Assembly: GCF_004168255.1 (NCBI RefSeq)
Contig: NZ_SEWG01000007.1
Span: 124,001 to 188,000, forward strand
Length of the DNA: 64,000 bases
DNA from: Mucilaginibacter terrigena
Lineage (GTDB): Bacteria > Bacteroidota > Bacteroidia > Sphingobacteriales > Sphingobacteriaceae
Direction of reading: 5' to 3'
Shown here: one piece after another, positions 17,657 to 27,312 of the stretch
How the letters are laid out: every line of letters starts with the position of its first letter
Position numbering within the stretch: position 1 is the stretch's first letter
The notes under the pieces: model-generated
The model's database searches: none
Seen by the model: the letters and a program-made list of their open reading frames with translations, nothing else
Told to the model about the DNA's origin: nothing
Program-made: the position numbers and the translations under genes

Positions 17657-19300
17657 ATGTATAAAATTTGCAAAATAATTACGGGCGTTTTGTTAAGCGG
17701 CACCCTACTGGTAAACTTTAACACAACAGCACAGGTAGCCCCCAAACCATCGGCCGAGCCGCCAAAAAACTGGCACCTGTTAGACCTTAAAACAGACGGC
17801 TACTTTGGCATTAGTTTAAACCAGGCTTACTTATTTGTAAAAGGGAAAAAAAGCAAAACGGTTGTGGTTGCCACTATCGATAGCGGCATTGATACCGCAC
17901 AGGCCGATCTTAAACCCGTGCTATGGGTAAACACTAAAGAGATCCCCGGTAACGGTATCGACGATGATAAGAATGGTTATATTGATGATATACACGGCTG
18001 GAACTTTTTGGGCGGGCCCGGCGGCAAATGCGATTTTACCGAAACCACCGAAGAGATACGGGAATATAACAGGCTAAAAGCTAAGTACATCGACCGTGCA
18101 TCGGCACCGTCAGGCAGCGAAAAGGAGTTTGCCTACTGGGAAAAAGTGAAGCTTACACACGATGCTACGGTAAATAAAGCTAAAACCGAAACAGGGCAGC
18201 TGCAGCCGGTAATGAACGCTTTAATGGCTACCAGCGGTTATTTAAAAAAAGCGCTTAACTTAAAATCGGGTGCATCCTTTAAAAAAGCCGATCTGTTAAA
18301 AATAGCTACAGCCACCGATACAGTAAGCAGAAGTAAGGCGGTTTGGCTTTCGGTTTTTGAGCAGGAGGGCGACAATAAAAACAATGCGGAGATCATTAGT
18401 GAGCTAAGTGAATACCTTGCAAAATTAAATAACGACCTTAACCCCGACCTTGACGCCCGTAAACGTATTGTAGGCGATGACCCGGATGTAAACGATGGCA
18501 AACCCTATGGCAGCAATCTGCTAAAATTTCCGGATGCAGAGCATGGCACAGGCGTAGCAGGCCTTATAGGCGCTGTGCGCGGTAACAAATATGGCATTGA
18601 CGGCGTTGCCGACAATGTAAGGATAATGGCCCTTAAAGCCGTGCCCAATGGCGACGAGTACGATAAAGACGTGGCAAACGCCATACATTACGCGGTTGAT
18701 AACGGCGCGAAGATCATTAACATGAGCTTTGGTAAAAAATTATCGCCGCATAAGGCCTGGGTTGACGAAGCCTTTAAATACGCTGCTTCAAAAAATGTGC
18801 TGCTGGTGCAGGCATCCGGTAACGACAATGAGGACGTGGATGCCAAACCGGAGTTCCCTAATGATATGTTTGAGGATGGTTCTGGGGTTGATGCGGATAA
18901 TGTGATCAACGTTGGTGCATCGGGCGACAGGCTGGGCGTTAACCTTGCCGGCGATTTCAGCAACTACGGTAAAAAAAATGTGGATGTATTTGCACCCGGC
19001 GTTAAGGTAACATCTGTAAATATGGATGCCGAATTTAACACTGCCGATGGTACCAGCTTTGCCTCGCCAATTACCACAGGTATAGCCGCGCTGGTTTTAG
19101 AGTATTATCCAAACCTGAGCGCTAAGCAGCTTAAACAGGTATTAATGGAATCGGCAACACCGCTAAATGGTACCCTGGTTTTAAAACCCGGCAGCCAGAC
19201 CGAAAAGGTTGATTTTACAACCCTATCTAAAACAGGTGGTATTGTAAATGCATACCGTGCATTGGTAGCGGCATCAAAACTAAAAGGCGAAGGGATATAA
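17657..19300 (+). CDS. S8 (subtilisin-like) serine peptidase, exported
   Basis: A 547-residue protein with a signal peptide ending near TTAQ. The catalytic triad is complete: Asp75 in ATIDSGIDT, His296 in EHGTGVAG and Ser467 in GTSFASPI. The interval between Asp and His is about 220 residues, far longer than the roughly 30 of subtilisin; the inserted region is charged and helix-rich. Such inserts occur in a Bacteroidota subgroup with the same LLDLKTDGYFGIS-type front. It is probably periplasmic or secreted and degrades or processes proteins. No prodomain inhibitor is obvious and no sorting domain of the type IX system is present. It ends with a strong terminator. Confidence 0.9.
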   Translation: MYKICKIITGVLLSGTLLVNFNTTAQVAPKPSAEPPKNWHLLDLKTDGYFGISLNQAYLFVKGKKSKTVVVATIDSGIDTAQADLKPVLWVNTKEIPGNGIDDDKNGYIDDIHGWNFLGGPGGKCDFTETTEEIREYNRLKAKYIDRASAPSGSEKEFAYWEKVKLTHDATVNKAKTETGQLQPVMNALMATSGYLKKALNLKSGASFKKADLLKIATATDTVSRSKAVWLSVFEQEGDNKNNAEIISELSEYLAKLNNDLNPDLDARKRIVGDDPDVNDGKPYGSNLLKFPDAEHGTGVAGLIGAVRGNKYGIDGVADNVRIMALKAVPNGDEYDKDVANAIHYAVDNGAKIINMSFGKKLSPHKAWVDEAFKYAASKNVLLVQASGNDNEDVDAKPEFPNDMFEDGSGVDADNVINVGASGDRLGVNLAGDFSNYGKKNVDVFAPGVKVTSVNMDAEFNTADGTSFASPITTGIAALVLEYYPNLSAKQLKQVLMESATPLNGTLVLKPGSQTEKVDFTTLSKTGGIVNAYRALVAASKLKGEGI

Positions 19301-19318
19301 TTAATTCTGTTTTATATT

Positions 19319-19357
19319 ATAAAAGCCGGGCTGTTCAGTCCGGCTTTTATATTTTTA
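19319..19357 (+). terminator. Rho-independent terminator after the S8 peptidase
   Basis: An 11-bp perfect stem ATAAAAGCCGG / CCGGCTTTTAT with a 10-base loop and a T-rich tail. Confidence 0.88.
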
Positions 19358-19421
19358 GCCTGATACTGGGTTACTAATAACAATTCAAATTGCTATTTTA
19401 ATGCTTTATTTCTAAACCTGT

Positions 19422-21800
19422 ATGAACCGCTTTTTTACACGGCTGATTTTTGCTTCCGCGCTATTGCTTTGCGGGCATATTTGTATTGGTCAAAATATTG
19501 GCCGGCTTGTAAATTATCAATTGCAGCATTATCCGCACGAAAAGATCTACATTCATTACGATAAAAGCAGTTATGTGAGCGGCGATACCGTTTGGTTTAA
19601 AGCTTATCTTTTTACAGGTTCGCAGCGGTCTCGTGCCGGTAAAAACTTTTATATGGAGCTGCTTGACGAGAATGGCAAATTATTAAACCGCTTAACCGCA
19701 CCCATATTTGAATCTACCGCGTCGGGCAATATGGTATTGCCAACCGATACAGCCATACACGCCATTTATTGCCGGGCCTATACCGAGGCTATGCTAAAAA
19801 GTGATAGCAGCTTTGTTTATATGAAACAACTATCGGTAGTAAACCTGATTAAACTGCCGCCGGTTAATGCCCCGGCCCCGGTTATACATTTTTTGCCAGA
19901 GGGCGGCGATTGGATAAACGGATTGCCCTGCTTAATGGCTTTTAAGGTTACAGATGCAAACGGGATGCCCGTTACGGCCGGCGGGGTTATCAGGAATAAT
20001 GGCAACGTTGTTGCAGAGTTTTCTACCGTGCACGATGGGATGGGCACTTTCGTGATGATCCCGCAACCCAACCAGGCGTACACTGCCATTTGGAAGACGG
20101 CAGACGGAACGGAACATACTACCCCATTACCGCCTGCAAAGCCAGGCGGTATATCCCTGCACATTGCCGATGTTGCAGAGGGAAAGAAATATTTGATCTT
20201 CCGCACCGGAAACGCGGCAGGTGCTGATAAACAGTTAACACTTGTGGCGCATTGCAGCGGCAATATAGCGTACATGGTGAAAATAGACCTGTCGGGTGCC
20301 GAAATGGCTAATGGCGTTATACCGGTTAAGGATATTCCGTCAGGTATTTTAAATATCACTGTTTTCGATAAAAATTCGGCCCCTGTAGCCGAGCGGATAA
20401 CTTTTGTAAACAACCACGATTATAGCTTTAAAGCAGATACTGTATTTACAAGTATTAACAAGCAAAACCGCAGGCTAAACCAGATTACATTATCAGTTAA
20501 AGATAGTATCCGGTCTAATTATTCCGTATCTGTTACCGATGCCGATGTTGATACCCCATTGGCAAACAGGGATAACATCATCACACATTTGCTGTTAACC
20601 GGCGATCTGCGGGGCAAAATAGTTAACCCATATTATTACTTTACCGATACTACTCCTAAGGCGGCCCAGGAGTTAGACCTTGTGATGCTTACCCACGGAT
20701 GGAGAAAATACAACTGGGGAACCGATACCACTCAAAAACTTACCGACACCATACCGGATCACCGTTTTTTAAGCATCAGCGGTAAAGTAAGCGGTATTAA
20801 GGCAAATGGATTTAAAACCGGCACTTACGCAACCATATTTGTTGAAACGCCGGACAAAAGCACAGTGATGTTACCTTTGCAGGTAAGCGAGAATGCCGGC
20901 TTTTTCAGGGATGGCCTTATTTATTACGGCGATGCTAAACTGTATTTTAAGTTTCAGGACAAAAATCTTGCGTCGGATAAAGTAAAGTTATCGGTTGATA
21001 ATGGCCTGGTGAAAAAGTACATCTACCCTTTTATAAAACCCGCACCGGATACGGCGCTTGCTGCAGGCACCCAACCCGTACAGTTATCGCAGCGTGTGCA
21101 GGAGTATATGCTGCAGCTTAAAAATACCCGGCAGCTTAAAGAAGTAAGCATAAGCGGCAAGGCTGTAACTAAGAATGAAAAGGTGGATAAAGTTTATACC
21201 TCCGGCGTATTTAAAGATGGCATTTCGACCAATATTTTGGTTGGCGACGACCCGAAGGCTACAAACTATGTTTCATTATTCCAATACCTGCAGGGCAAAG
21301 TACCCGGAATGACAATTAGTAACCCGCTGGGTAATGAACCATCCGTACTTTGGCGTAATGATGGTGTTGCTTTCTTCCTGAACAATTTTGCCTCCAGCGC
21401 TGGTGATATACGCAATACTCCTATGATGGACATTGACTACATTAAAATATACGATCCATCGATGGGTGGTGCATTTGGCGCGTTTGGCGGTGTGATATCG
21501 GTTTACACCAAACGTGGCAAAGGCTTTGTTTATAACGATAAAAACAATAAAACGCTGCCCTTAGCCGGGTATACACCTGTAACGGATTTTTTTAGTCCCG
21601 ATTATGCAACGGCTGTAACCGTTACAGGCAAACCAGACCTGCGTACCACCTTATACTGGGAACCTAATATTATATTGGATAAAGAAAAACAAGAGCACCT
21701 GATCAAATTTTACAATAATGATATCAGCCGCCGGTTTAAAATTGTGATAGAAGGGATGAACTTTGACGGTAAGCTGGTGCACCTGGAAAAAATACTGTAA
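19422..21800 (+). CDS. Exported macroglobulin-like protein with TonB plug domain, no barrel
   Basis: A 792-residue exported protein with a signal peptide ending at about residue 23. The first 120 residues (HEKIYIHYDKSSYVSGDTVW, then a FKAYLF beta segment) resemble the MG2-type macroglobulin domain. Mid-protein beta domains follow, and at about residues 600-700 there is a TonB receptor plug: LFQYLQGKVPGM, MMDIDYIKIYDP, AFGGVISVYTKRG. The last 60 residues, starting DLRTTLYWEPN, form a short beta domain. No 22-strand barrel follows, so it cannot be a transporter on its own. A paralogue with the same C-terminal layout lies at the right edge of the window. Function is unknown; periplasmic or outer-membrane location is inferred. 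Confidence 0.75.
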   Translation: MNRFFTRLIFASALLLCGHICIGQNIGRLVNYQLQHYPHEKIYIHYDKSSYVSGDTVWFKAYLFTGSQRSRAGKNFYMELLDENGKLLNRLTAPIFESTASGNMVLPTDTAIHAIYCRAYTEAMLKSDSSFVYMKQLSVVNLIKLPPVNAPAPVIHFLPEGGDWINGLPCLMAFKVTDANGMPVTAGGVIRNNGNVVAEFSTVHDGMGTFVMIPQPNQAYTAIWKTADGTEHTTPLPPAKPGGISLHIADVAEGKKYLIFRTGNAAGADKQLTLVAHCSGNIAYMVKIDLSGAEMANGVIPVKDIPSGILNITVFDKNSAPVAERITFVNNHDYSFKADTVFTSINKQNRRLNQITLSVKDSIRSNYSVSVTDADVDTPLANRDNIITHLLLTGDLRGKIVNPYYYFTDTTPKAAQELDLVMLTHGWRKYNWGTDTTQKLTDTIPDHRFLSISGKVSGIKANGFKTGTYATIFVETPDKSTVMLPLQVSENAGFFRDGLIYYGDAKLYFKFQDKNLASDKVKLSVDNGLVKKYIYPFIKPAPDTALAAGTQPVQLSQRVQEYMLQLKNTRQLKEVSISGKAVTKNEKVDKVYTSGVFKDGISTNILVGDDPKATNYVSLFQYLQGKVPGMTISNPLGNEPSVLWRNDGVAFFLNNFASSAGDIRNTPMMDIDYIKIYDPSMGGAFGAFGGVISVYTKRGKGFVYNDKNNKTLPLAGYTPVTDFFSPDYATAVTVTGKPDLRTTLYWEPNIILDKEKQEHLIKFYNNDISRRFKIVIEGMNFDGKLVHLEKIL

Positions 21801-21840
21801 AACAAAGCCGCTGCCATGTTAATTAAACAAGGCGGCGGTT

Positions 21841-21869
21841 AGATGCTTCGCTATCGCTCAGCATGACAA
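21841..21869. repeat. Short GCTTCGCTATCGCTCAGC-type intergenic repeat
   Basis: The sequence AGATGCTTCGCTATCGCTCA and its continuation into GCATGAC is a phrase I recognise as common between genes in this bacterial group. It lies between the convergent plug-protein and metF genes, 10 bases from the metF stop. Only one copy is in this window, so repeat status rests on prior knowledge. Confidence 0.4.
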
Positions 21870-21879
21870 TTTTTAAAGA

Positions 21880-22836
21880 CTAAAATATCGCCTCTGCGAT
21901 CCTCTTTGTTGGACCCGGATTACCCATGGTGTAAAAATGCAGTACCGGTGCGCCGAATTTTACCAGCTCTTTACACTGCTCTATCATCCACTCGATACCG
22001 ATATCCTTTACATTCTTTTCGTCTTTGCAATCATGGATGGCATCGCTTAATGTTTCGGGGATATCGATATGGAATGTCTTAGAAAGATTAACCAGTTGCT
22101 TTGATGTTGTGATCGGTTTCAGGCCCGGTATTATCGGCACGTTAATCCCCTCGGCACGGCAGTTATTCACAAAATCGAAATACTTCTGGTTATCAAAAAA
22201 CATCTGGGTTACGATGAAGCCCGCGCCCATATCAACCTTTTGTTTAAGGTATTTAAAGTCGGTTTTTAGATTAGGGGCTTCGAAGTGTTTTTCAGGATAC
22301 CCGGCAACGCCAATACAGAAATCCGTTTTTAGGATACCTTCGTAATGCTCGTGCAGGTAAACGCCGTTGTTCATGTTCACTACCTGCTGCAGCAGATCGG
22401 TAGCATAGCAATGGCCGTTGGGCGTAGGTACGAATGAAGCATCACCTCGGCGGGCGTCACCACGTAACACCAATACGTTATCGATACCAAGAAATTGCAG
22501 GTCTATCAGGCCGTTCTCGGTTTCGTCCTTGGTAAAACCACCACAAAGCAAATGCGGAACGGTATCTACCTTGTATTTATTCATGATAGCCGCGCAAATG
22601 GCGATAGTGCCCGGCCGTTTGCGGTAAGCAAGTTTCTCCAGCAAGCCGGTTTCATGCTCCTTATAAATATAATCCTCGCGCAACGATGTTACATCAATAA
22701 ACGGCGGCTTAAACTCCATTAGCGGGTCTATCGCATCATAGATCCCCTGGATGCTCTGGCCTTTTAAAGGCGGTATCAATTCGAAGGAAAAAAGCGTTTT
22801 GCCGTTGGCGTTTGCTATATGTTCGGTTATCTTCAT
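21880..22836 (-). CDS. metF: Methylenetetrahydrofolate reductase
   Basis: A 318-residue cytosolic flavoprotein of the usual bacterial length. It reduces 5,10-methylene-THF to 5-methyl-THF, the methyl donor for MetH. Signatures: FSFELIPPLKG at the front, DVTSLREDY near 50, LGIDNVLVLRGDARRGD near 115-130 (the family RGD-type flavin segment), CIGVAGYPEKH near 172 and GAGFIVTQMFFDN near 200. It lies downstream of metH on the same strand, separated by the repeat-framed four-helix-bundle pseudogene, and therefore is probably expressed from the metH leader with its SAM-I riboswitch. ATG 22836 is the start. Confidence 0.95.
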   Translation of the reverse strand: MKITEHIANANGKTLFSFELIPPLKGQSIQGIYDAIDPLMEFKPPFIDVTSLREDYIYKEHETGLLEKLAYRKRPGTIAICAAIMNKYKVDTVPHLLCGGFTKDETENGLIDLQFLGIDNVLVLRGDARRGDASFVPTPNGHCYATDLLQQVVNMNNGVYLHEHYEGILKTDFCIGVAGYPEKHFEAPNLKTDFKYLKQKVDMGAGFIVTQMFFDNQKYFDFVNNCRAEGINVPIIPGLKPITTSKQLVNLSKTFHIDIPETLSDAIHDCKDEKNVKDIGIEWMIEQCKELVKFGAPVLHFYTMGNPGPTKRIAEAIF

Positions 22837-22839
22837 AAT

Positions 22840-23266
22840 AGTATCAAGTAGTTAGTATCAAGTATCAAGACCTGATTATTTATTCAGGCTTTTTTGCAAG
22901 CCATGTATCATCTTCTGTATATCTGTAAGTAATTGAGTAATGTCTTCAAGTTGTTTAGCATCAATATAACCGAACTCTTTTGCTATTATACATTGCGTTT
23001 CGAGTTCAAAGCTGAACCCAAGGAAATATTCAAGAATTGGTGTAATTCTTTATTTGATTTGCGTCCGCAACCTTCTGCAATGTTTGAAGGAATGGAAACT
23101 GCAGCCCGTGTCATTTGAGATATCAATCCGTAACGCTCATCACCCGGGAAATTTCTGGTTATAGAAAAGATAGATTTGCTTACTTCTATCCCTGCTCTCC
23201 ATACTTTTAATTCTTTAAAATTGTGCATGCTGCGGTCTTGATACTTGATACTAATTACTTGATACT
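22840..23266. repeat. Inverted-repeat element framing a four-helix-bundle gene
   Basis: Arms of 32 bp at 22840-22871 and 23235-23266 are reverse complements with one mismatch. Each arm is built from the heptamer TATCAAG (two tandem copies plus a partial one). The element is 427 bp, fills the metH-metF gap almost completely and contains the frameshifted four-helix-bundle gene. A second pair of the same arms without the gene lies at 26993-27106. This is the pattern of a small mobile or formerly mobile unit, but no target duplication is apparent. Confidence 0.8.
22876..23228 (-). pseudogene. Four-helix-bundle protein (23S rRNA intervening-sequence protein family), frameshifted
   Basis: From ATG 23228 the product begins MHNFKELKVWRAGIEVSKS and continues through SNIAEGCGRKSNKELHQFL, the hallmark of the S23/IVP four-helix-bundle family. 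After ISLGSAL the frame runs into NSKRNV and a stop at 22986. The family sequence continues in another frame as FELETQCIIAKEFGYID and ends at 22876. One T missing in the GCTTTGAA stretch (about 23008-23010) explains the break; restoring it gives 117 residues, the normal length. The gene sits inside 32-bp inverted repeats. It is either a recent pseudogene or a sequencing error. The family is related to Avd proteins of diversity-generating retroelements; its cellular role is unknown. Confidence 0.85.
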
Positions 23267-23269
23267 TTT

Positions 23270-26200
23270 TTAATAATTCAAATTCGGCCCCAGCCATCTT
23301 TCAATCGTATCAATCGATAAGTTTTTACGTACTGCGTAATCCTCTACCTGGTCTTTACTTATTTTATTTAATCCAAAATACCTTGCCTGCGGGTGTGCGA
23401 AATAAAACCCGCTAACCGATGCTGCCGGTGTCATGGCCATGCTTTCGGTAAGGTGCATATGGGCATTGTCTTCGGCTTTAAGCAAATCGAATAACGTTGG
23501 TTTCTCGGTGTGATCCGGGCAGGCCGGGTAACCGGGCGCCGGGCGAATGCCCTGATACTCCTCTTTGATCAGATCGTCGGTATCCAGGTGCTCATCTTTT
23601 GAGTAGCCCCAGTATTCCTTGCGTACCAGCTCGTGCATTTTTTCGGCGAAGGCCTCGGCAAAGCGGTCGGCAATTGCCTTGGCCATAATGCTGTTGTAAT
23701 CATCATGGTCTGCCTCAAAACCTGCCACCAGTTCGTCGCAGCCGATACCCGATGTTACGGCAAAGCCGCCAAAGTAATCGGCCACGCCGCTATCTTTTGG
23801 TGCGATGAAGTCCGACAGCGCATAATACGGCTCACCTTTAACCTTTTCGTTCTGCTGGCGAAGCGTGTGGATCCGCGCAAGCAAATGCTGGCGGGTATCA
23901 TCGGTATATAATTCGATATCGTCGCCTACGCTGTTGGCCGGCCAAAAACCGATAACGCCATTAGCACGCAATAACTTTTCGTCTACTATCTTTTTCATTA
24001 ATGCCTGCGCATCGTCAAAAAGCTTTTTAGCTTCGTCGCCCACAAATTTATCGGCGAAGATCTTTGGATAGCTGCCGCGCAGTTCCCAGGTATGGAAAAA
24101 TGGTGTCCAGTCGATATACGGCACCAGTTCTTCCAGCGGGAATGCTTCAAAAACCTTTGTGCCCGTAAATGTTGGCGCAGGCGCAACAGTATCTAAATTT
24201 ATCTGGAATTTTTGTTCGCGGGCCTGCTCAATACTTACAAAACGCTTATCGCTTTTTTTGTTAGCATGTGCCTCGCGGGCTTTGGTGTATTCGTCTTTTA
24301 TGCCTTGTATGTAACCGTCGCGGGTATCGCGGTTCATCAGGCTGCTGCAAACGGTTACGCTACGCGATGCATCCAAAACATGTATGGCACCTCCAGAATA
24401 ATGAGGCGCAACTTTTACCGCCGCGTGGATGCGCGAGGTTGTTGCCCCGCCAATAATTAGCGGAATGGTAAAACCTTCGCGTTCCATCTCTTTGGCAAAA
24501 TGCACCATTTCGTCAAGCGAGGGAGTAATTAAACCGCTTAGGCCTATAATATCAACTTCGTGCTTTTTAGCTTCTTCAATTATTTTTTGGGCGGGCACCA
24601 TCACTCCAAGGTCTATCACCTCGAAGTTGTTACACGCCAGTACCACGCCAACTATGTTTTTACCAATGTCGTGCACATCACCTTTTACGGTGGCCATTAA
24701 AACCTTGCCTGCATTGGCGCGGCTTCCGCTGCTGTCTTCACCCGCATCAATTACACGCTGTTTTTCCAGTTCGATAAATGGCAACAGATAAGCCACCGCC
24801 TTTTTCATTACACGGGCCGATTTTACCACCTGCGGCAAAAACATTTTACCGGCGCCAAACAGGTCGCCTACTACGTTCATGCCGTCCATCAGCGGGCCTT
24901 CAATTACTTCTAAAGGTTTGGCAAATTTTTGGCGGGCTTCTTCCACATCATCATCCAGGTATTCAATAATACCTTTAACCAATGCGTGTGATAAACGTTC
25001 TTCCACCGGCCCATTACGCCATGCCTCGTCCCGTACTATCTCTTTCCCTTTACTTTTGATGGTATCGGCAAACTCAACCAGGCGCTCGGTGGCGTCGTCT
25101 CGACGGTTCAGCAAAACATCTTCAACCAGTTCCAGCAGGTTTTTGGGGATCTCCTGGTAAACCTCCAGCATCCCGGCGTTTACAATGCCCATGTCCAGCC
25201 CGGCTTTAATAGCATGGTACAGGAAAGCCGAGTGCATGGCCTCGCGCACCACGTTATTACCACGGAACGAGAACGATATATTACTTACCCCGCCGCTTAC
25301 TTTAGCGTAGGGCAGGTTTTGTTTTATCCAGCGGGTAGCCTCAATAAAGTCTACCGCGTAGTTGTTGTGTTCTTCCAACCCCGTGGCTACGGTCAAAATA
25401 TTCGGATCGAAGATGATATCCTGCGGCGGAAAACCCACTTCATCAACCAATATTCTATAACAGCGGCCACAGATCTCTTTACGGCGTTCCAGTGAATCGG
25501 CCTGGCCGGTTTCGTCAAATGCCATTACTACGGCGGCAGCACCGTAGCTTAATATCTTACGGGCGTATTCTTTAAATTTTTCTTCACCCTCTTTCAGCGA
25601 GATAGAGTTTACGATGCCTTTCCCCTGCAAACATTTCAAACCTGCTTCAATAACCGTCCATTTAGACGAGTCTATCATGATGGGCAGCTTGGCAATATCC
25701 GGCTCGCTGGCAACCAGGTTCAGGAATTTCACCATCACCGCTTCCGAGTCGATCATACCCTCATCCATGTTAATGTCGATAACCTGCGCGCCACCTTCTA
25801 CCTGCTGCAAGGCAACGGTAAGGGCAGCCTCGTAATCTTCGGCAAGGATGAGTTTAGAGAATTTTGGCGACCCGGTAATGTTGGTACGCTCGCCTATGTT
25901 TACAAAGTTTGTTTCGGGGGTAAGGGTTACGGCTTCCAGTCCGCTTAAGCGTAAATAAGGCTCAATTTCTGGCAGTTGCCTTGGGGGATATTTTGCGGCC
26001 TTATCGGCAATGCATTTGATATGTTCGGGGGTAGTGCCGCAACAACCACCAACAATATTTACCAGCCCGGCTTTTATAAAATCATCAACCTGGTGGGCTG
26101 TTTCGTGCGGGGTTTCGTCGTAAGCGCCAAATTCATTCGGTAAACCGGCGTTTGGATAGGCGGAGATAAATACACCCGCCTTGTCAGAAAGCTCCTCTAA

Positions 26201-26986
26201 GTGCGGCCTCATTTCCTTTGCGCCCAAAGCACAGTTTAAACCTACGGATAGCAGGTTGGCGTGACTGATAGAGTTCCAGAAAGCTTCAACCGTTTGCCCC
26301 GATAGTGTACGGCCAGATGCATCGGTAATGGTGCCCGAAATCATAATGCCGCCTGTATCGCGGAACGCAGGATAATCTTTACCATCAGCCTTGCATTCCT
26401 CCTTGTAGCGTTGAATAGCAAACAATGCCGCTTTAGCGTTCAGGGTATCAAATATGGTTTCGACCAATAGCAGGTCCGAGCCTCCATCAACCAACCCTCG
26501 TACCTGCTCGTAATAGGCATCGGCCAGGTCATCAAAGGTAACGGCGCGATAACCGGGGTCGTTTACATCGGGCGATAATGAGGCGGTACGGTTTGTAGGA
26601 CCAACAGCGCCAGCTACAAACCGGGGTTTTGATGAGTTGCGTTTGGTATATTCGTCGGCTACTTCGCGGGCAATACGGGCACCTTCATAGCTTAGTTCGT
26701 AATCAAGTTCTTCGAGGTGATAATCGGCCAGGGATATGCGTTGCGTGCTGAAGGTATTGGTCTCGATGATATCCGCCCCTGCATCCAGGTACTCGGCATG
26801 GATAGCTTTGATCACATCCGGTCGGGTAATGTTCAGCAGGTCGTTATTGCCTTTAAGATCAGATGCATGGTCACGGAAACGCTCCCCACGGAAATCCTCC
26901 TCGGTGAGCTCATACCGTTGGATCATGGTACCCATAGCCCCGTCAATAACCAATATGCGCTTTTGTAGTTCTTTTCTAATATCCAT
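23270..26986 (-). CDS. metH: Cobalamin-dependent methionine synthase
   Basis: A full-length 1238-residue enzyme that moves a methyl group from methyl-THF to homocysteine through cobalamin. All four modules are visible: homocysteine-binding (about 1-340) with zinc cysteines in VGLNCALG near 255 and [10 protein letters not shown] near 315; pterin-binding (about 360-620) with [17 protein letters not shown]; cobalamin-binding with [14 protein letters not shown], whose His near 771 is the lower ligand, and [11 protein letters not shown]; and the reactivation domain with [15 protein letters not shown] near 1165, which binds SAM. The start ATG 26986 lies seven bases from an inverted repeat, which itself follows a SAM-I riboswitch. 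metF is downstream. Confidence 0.97.
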   Translation of the reverse strand: MDIRKELQKRILVIDGAMGTMIQRYELTEEDFRGERFRDHASDLKGNNDLLNITRPDVIKAIHAEYLDAGADIIETNTFSTQRISLADYHLEELDYELSYEGARIAREVADEYTKRNSSKPRFVAGAVGPTNRTASLSPDVNDPGYRAVTFDDLADAYYEQVRGLVDGGSDLLLVETIFDTLNAKAALFAIQRYKEECKADGKDYPAFRDTGGIMISGTITDASGRTLSGQTVEAFWNSISHANLLSVGLNCALGAKEMRPHLEELSDKAGVFISAYPNAGLPNEFGAYDETPHETAHQVDDFIKAGLVNIVGGCCGTTPEHIKCIADKAAKYPPRQLPEIEPYLRLSGLEAVTLTPETNFVNIGERTNITGSPKFSKLILAEDYEAALTVALQQVEGGAQVIDINMDEGMIDSEAVMVKFLNLVASEPDIAKLPIMIDSSKWTVIEAGLKCLQGKGIVNSISLKEGEEKFKEYARKILSYGAAAVVMAFDETGQADSLERRKEICGRCYRILVDEVGFPPQDIIFDPNILTVATGLEEHNNYAVDFIEATRWIKQNLPYAKVSGGVSNISFSFRGNNVVREAMHSAFLYHAIKAGLDMGIVNAGMLEVYQEIPKNLLELVEDVLLNRRDDATERLVEFADTIKSKGKEIVRDEAWRNGPVEERLSHALVKGIIEYLDDDVEEARQKFAKPLEVIEGPLMDGMNVVGDLFGAGKMFLPQVVKSARVMKKAVAYLLPFIELEKQRVIDAGEDSSGSRANAGKVLMATVKGDVHDIGKNIVGVVLACNNFEVIDLGVMVPAQKIIEEAKKHEVDIIGLSGLITPSLDEMVHFAKEMEREGFTIPLIIGGATTSRIHAAVKVAPHYSGGAIHVLDASRSVTVCSSLMNRDTRDGYIQGIKDEYTKAREAHANKKSDKRFVSIEQAREQKFQINLDTVAPAPTFTGTKVFEAFPLEELVPYIDWTPFFHTWELRGSYPKIFADKFVGDEAKKLFDDAQALMKKIVDEKLLRANGVIGFWPANSVGDDIELYTDDTRQHLLARIHTLRQQNEKVKGEPYYALSDFIAPKDSGVADYFGGFAVTSGIGCDELVAGFEADHDDYNSIMAKAIADRFAEAFAEKMHELVRKEYWGYSKDEHLDTDDLIKEEYQGIRPAPGYPACPDHTEKPTLFDLLKAEDNAHMHLTESMAMTPAASVSGFYFAHPQARYFGLNKISKDQVEDYAVRKNLSIDTIERWLGPNLNY

Positions 26987-26992
26987 TGTTCG

Positions 26993-27106
26993 GTATCAAG
27001 TAGCGAGTATCAAGTATCAAGTATCAAGTACCGAAACCCCGATACGTGAGCATAATATCCGGCACAAGAAAAAAGTCTTGATACTTGATACTAATTACAT
27101 GATACT
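26993..27106. repeat. TATCAAG inverted repeat in the metH leader
   Basis: The arm near metH (26993-27030) has three tandem TATCAAG heptamers plus a partial one; the distal arm (27075-27106) equals the arm at 23235-23266 except for one base. Between them lie about 45 unique bases instead of a gene. It would form a long hairpin between the riboswitch and the metH start codon, ending about seven bases before the ATG. Confidence 0.8.
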
Positions 27107-27149
27107 AAAAAAACTTATTTCGAAAAGTCGGGTGTTAAATTGACTTTCA

Positions 27150-27257
27150 CTTATCTGTCCCCGGTTATTCTTTTAACCGGAGTAGAATGTAGCACCTTGT
27201 TAAGTAACAGGTTGCTAAGACATCGCAGGGTCTAATCCCTCCGTCTTTCTCCATAAG
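27150..27257 (-). promoter_or_regulatory. SAM-I (S-box) riboswitch upstream of metH
   Basis: Read on the minus strand: CTTATGGAGAAAGACGGAGG, then GGATTAGACCCTGCGATGTC, TTAGCAACC, a hairpin, AAGGTGCTACATTC and, after a CCGG-GGTTAAAAG-type hairpin, ACAGATAAG. This order matches the SAM-I aptamer: the closing stem CTTAT/ATAAG, the GGAGGGA box, the GCAACC box and the GGTGCTA box. The family binds S-adenosylmethionine and lowers expression of methionine genes, in accord with metH and metF downstream. No classical terminator hairpin with a T run is seen right after it; a TATCAAG hairpin takes the place of the expression platform. Confidence 0.88.
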
Positions 27258-27312
27258 CGTTACAAATATGAATAATAATGTTGTAAAGTGCAAGCGTATA
27301 AATTACACCAAG

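Noticed and set aside
21801-21840. Terminator hairpin after the plug-domain gene
   Set aside because: GCCGCTGCC and GGCGGCGGT pair only with mismatches and no T run follows.
26993-27106. Possible CRISPR-like array because of repeated TATCAAG words
   Set aside because: The units are seven bases, directly abutting and arranged as inverted arms; there are no unique spacers of regular length and no cas genes.
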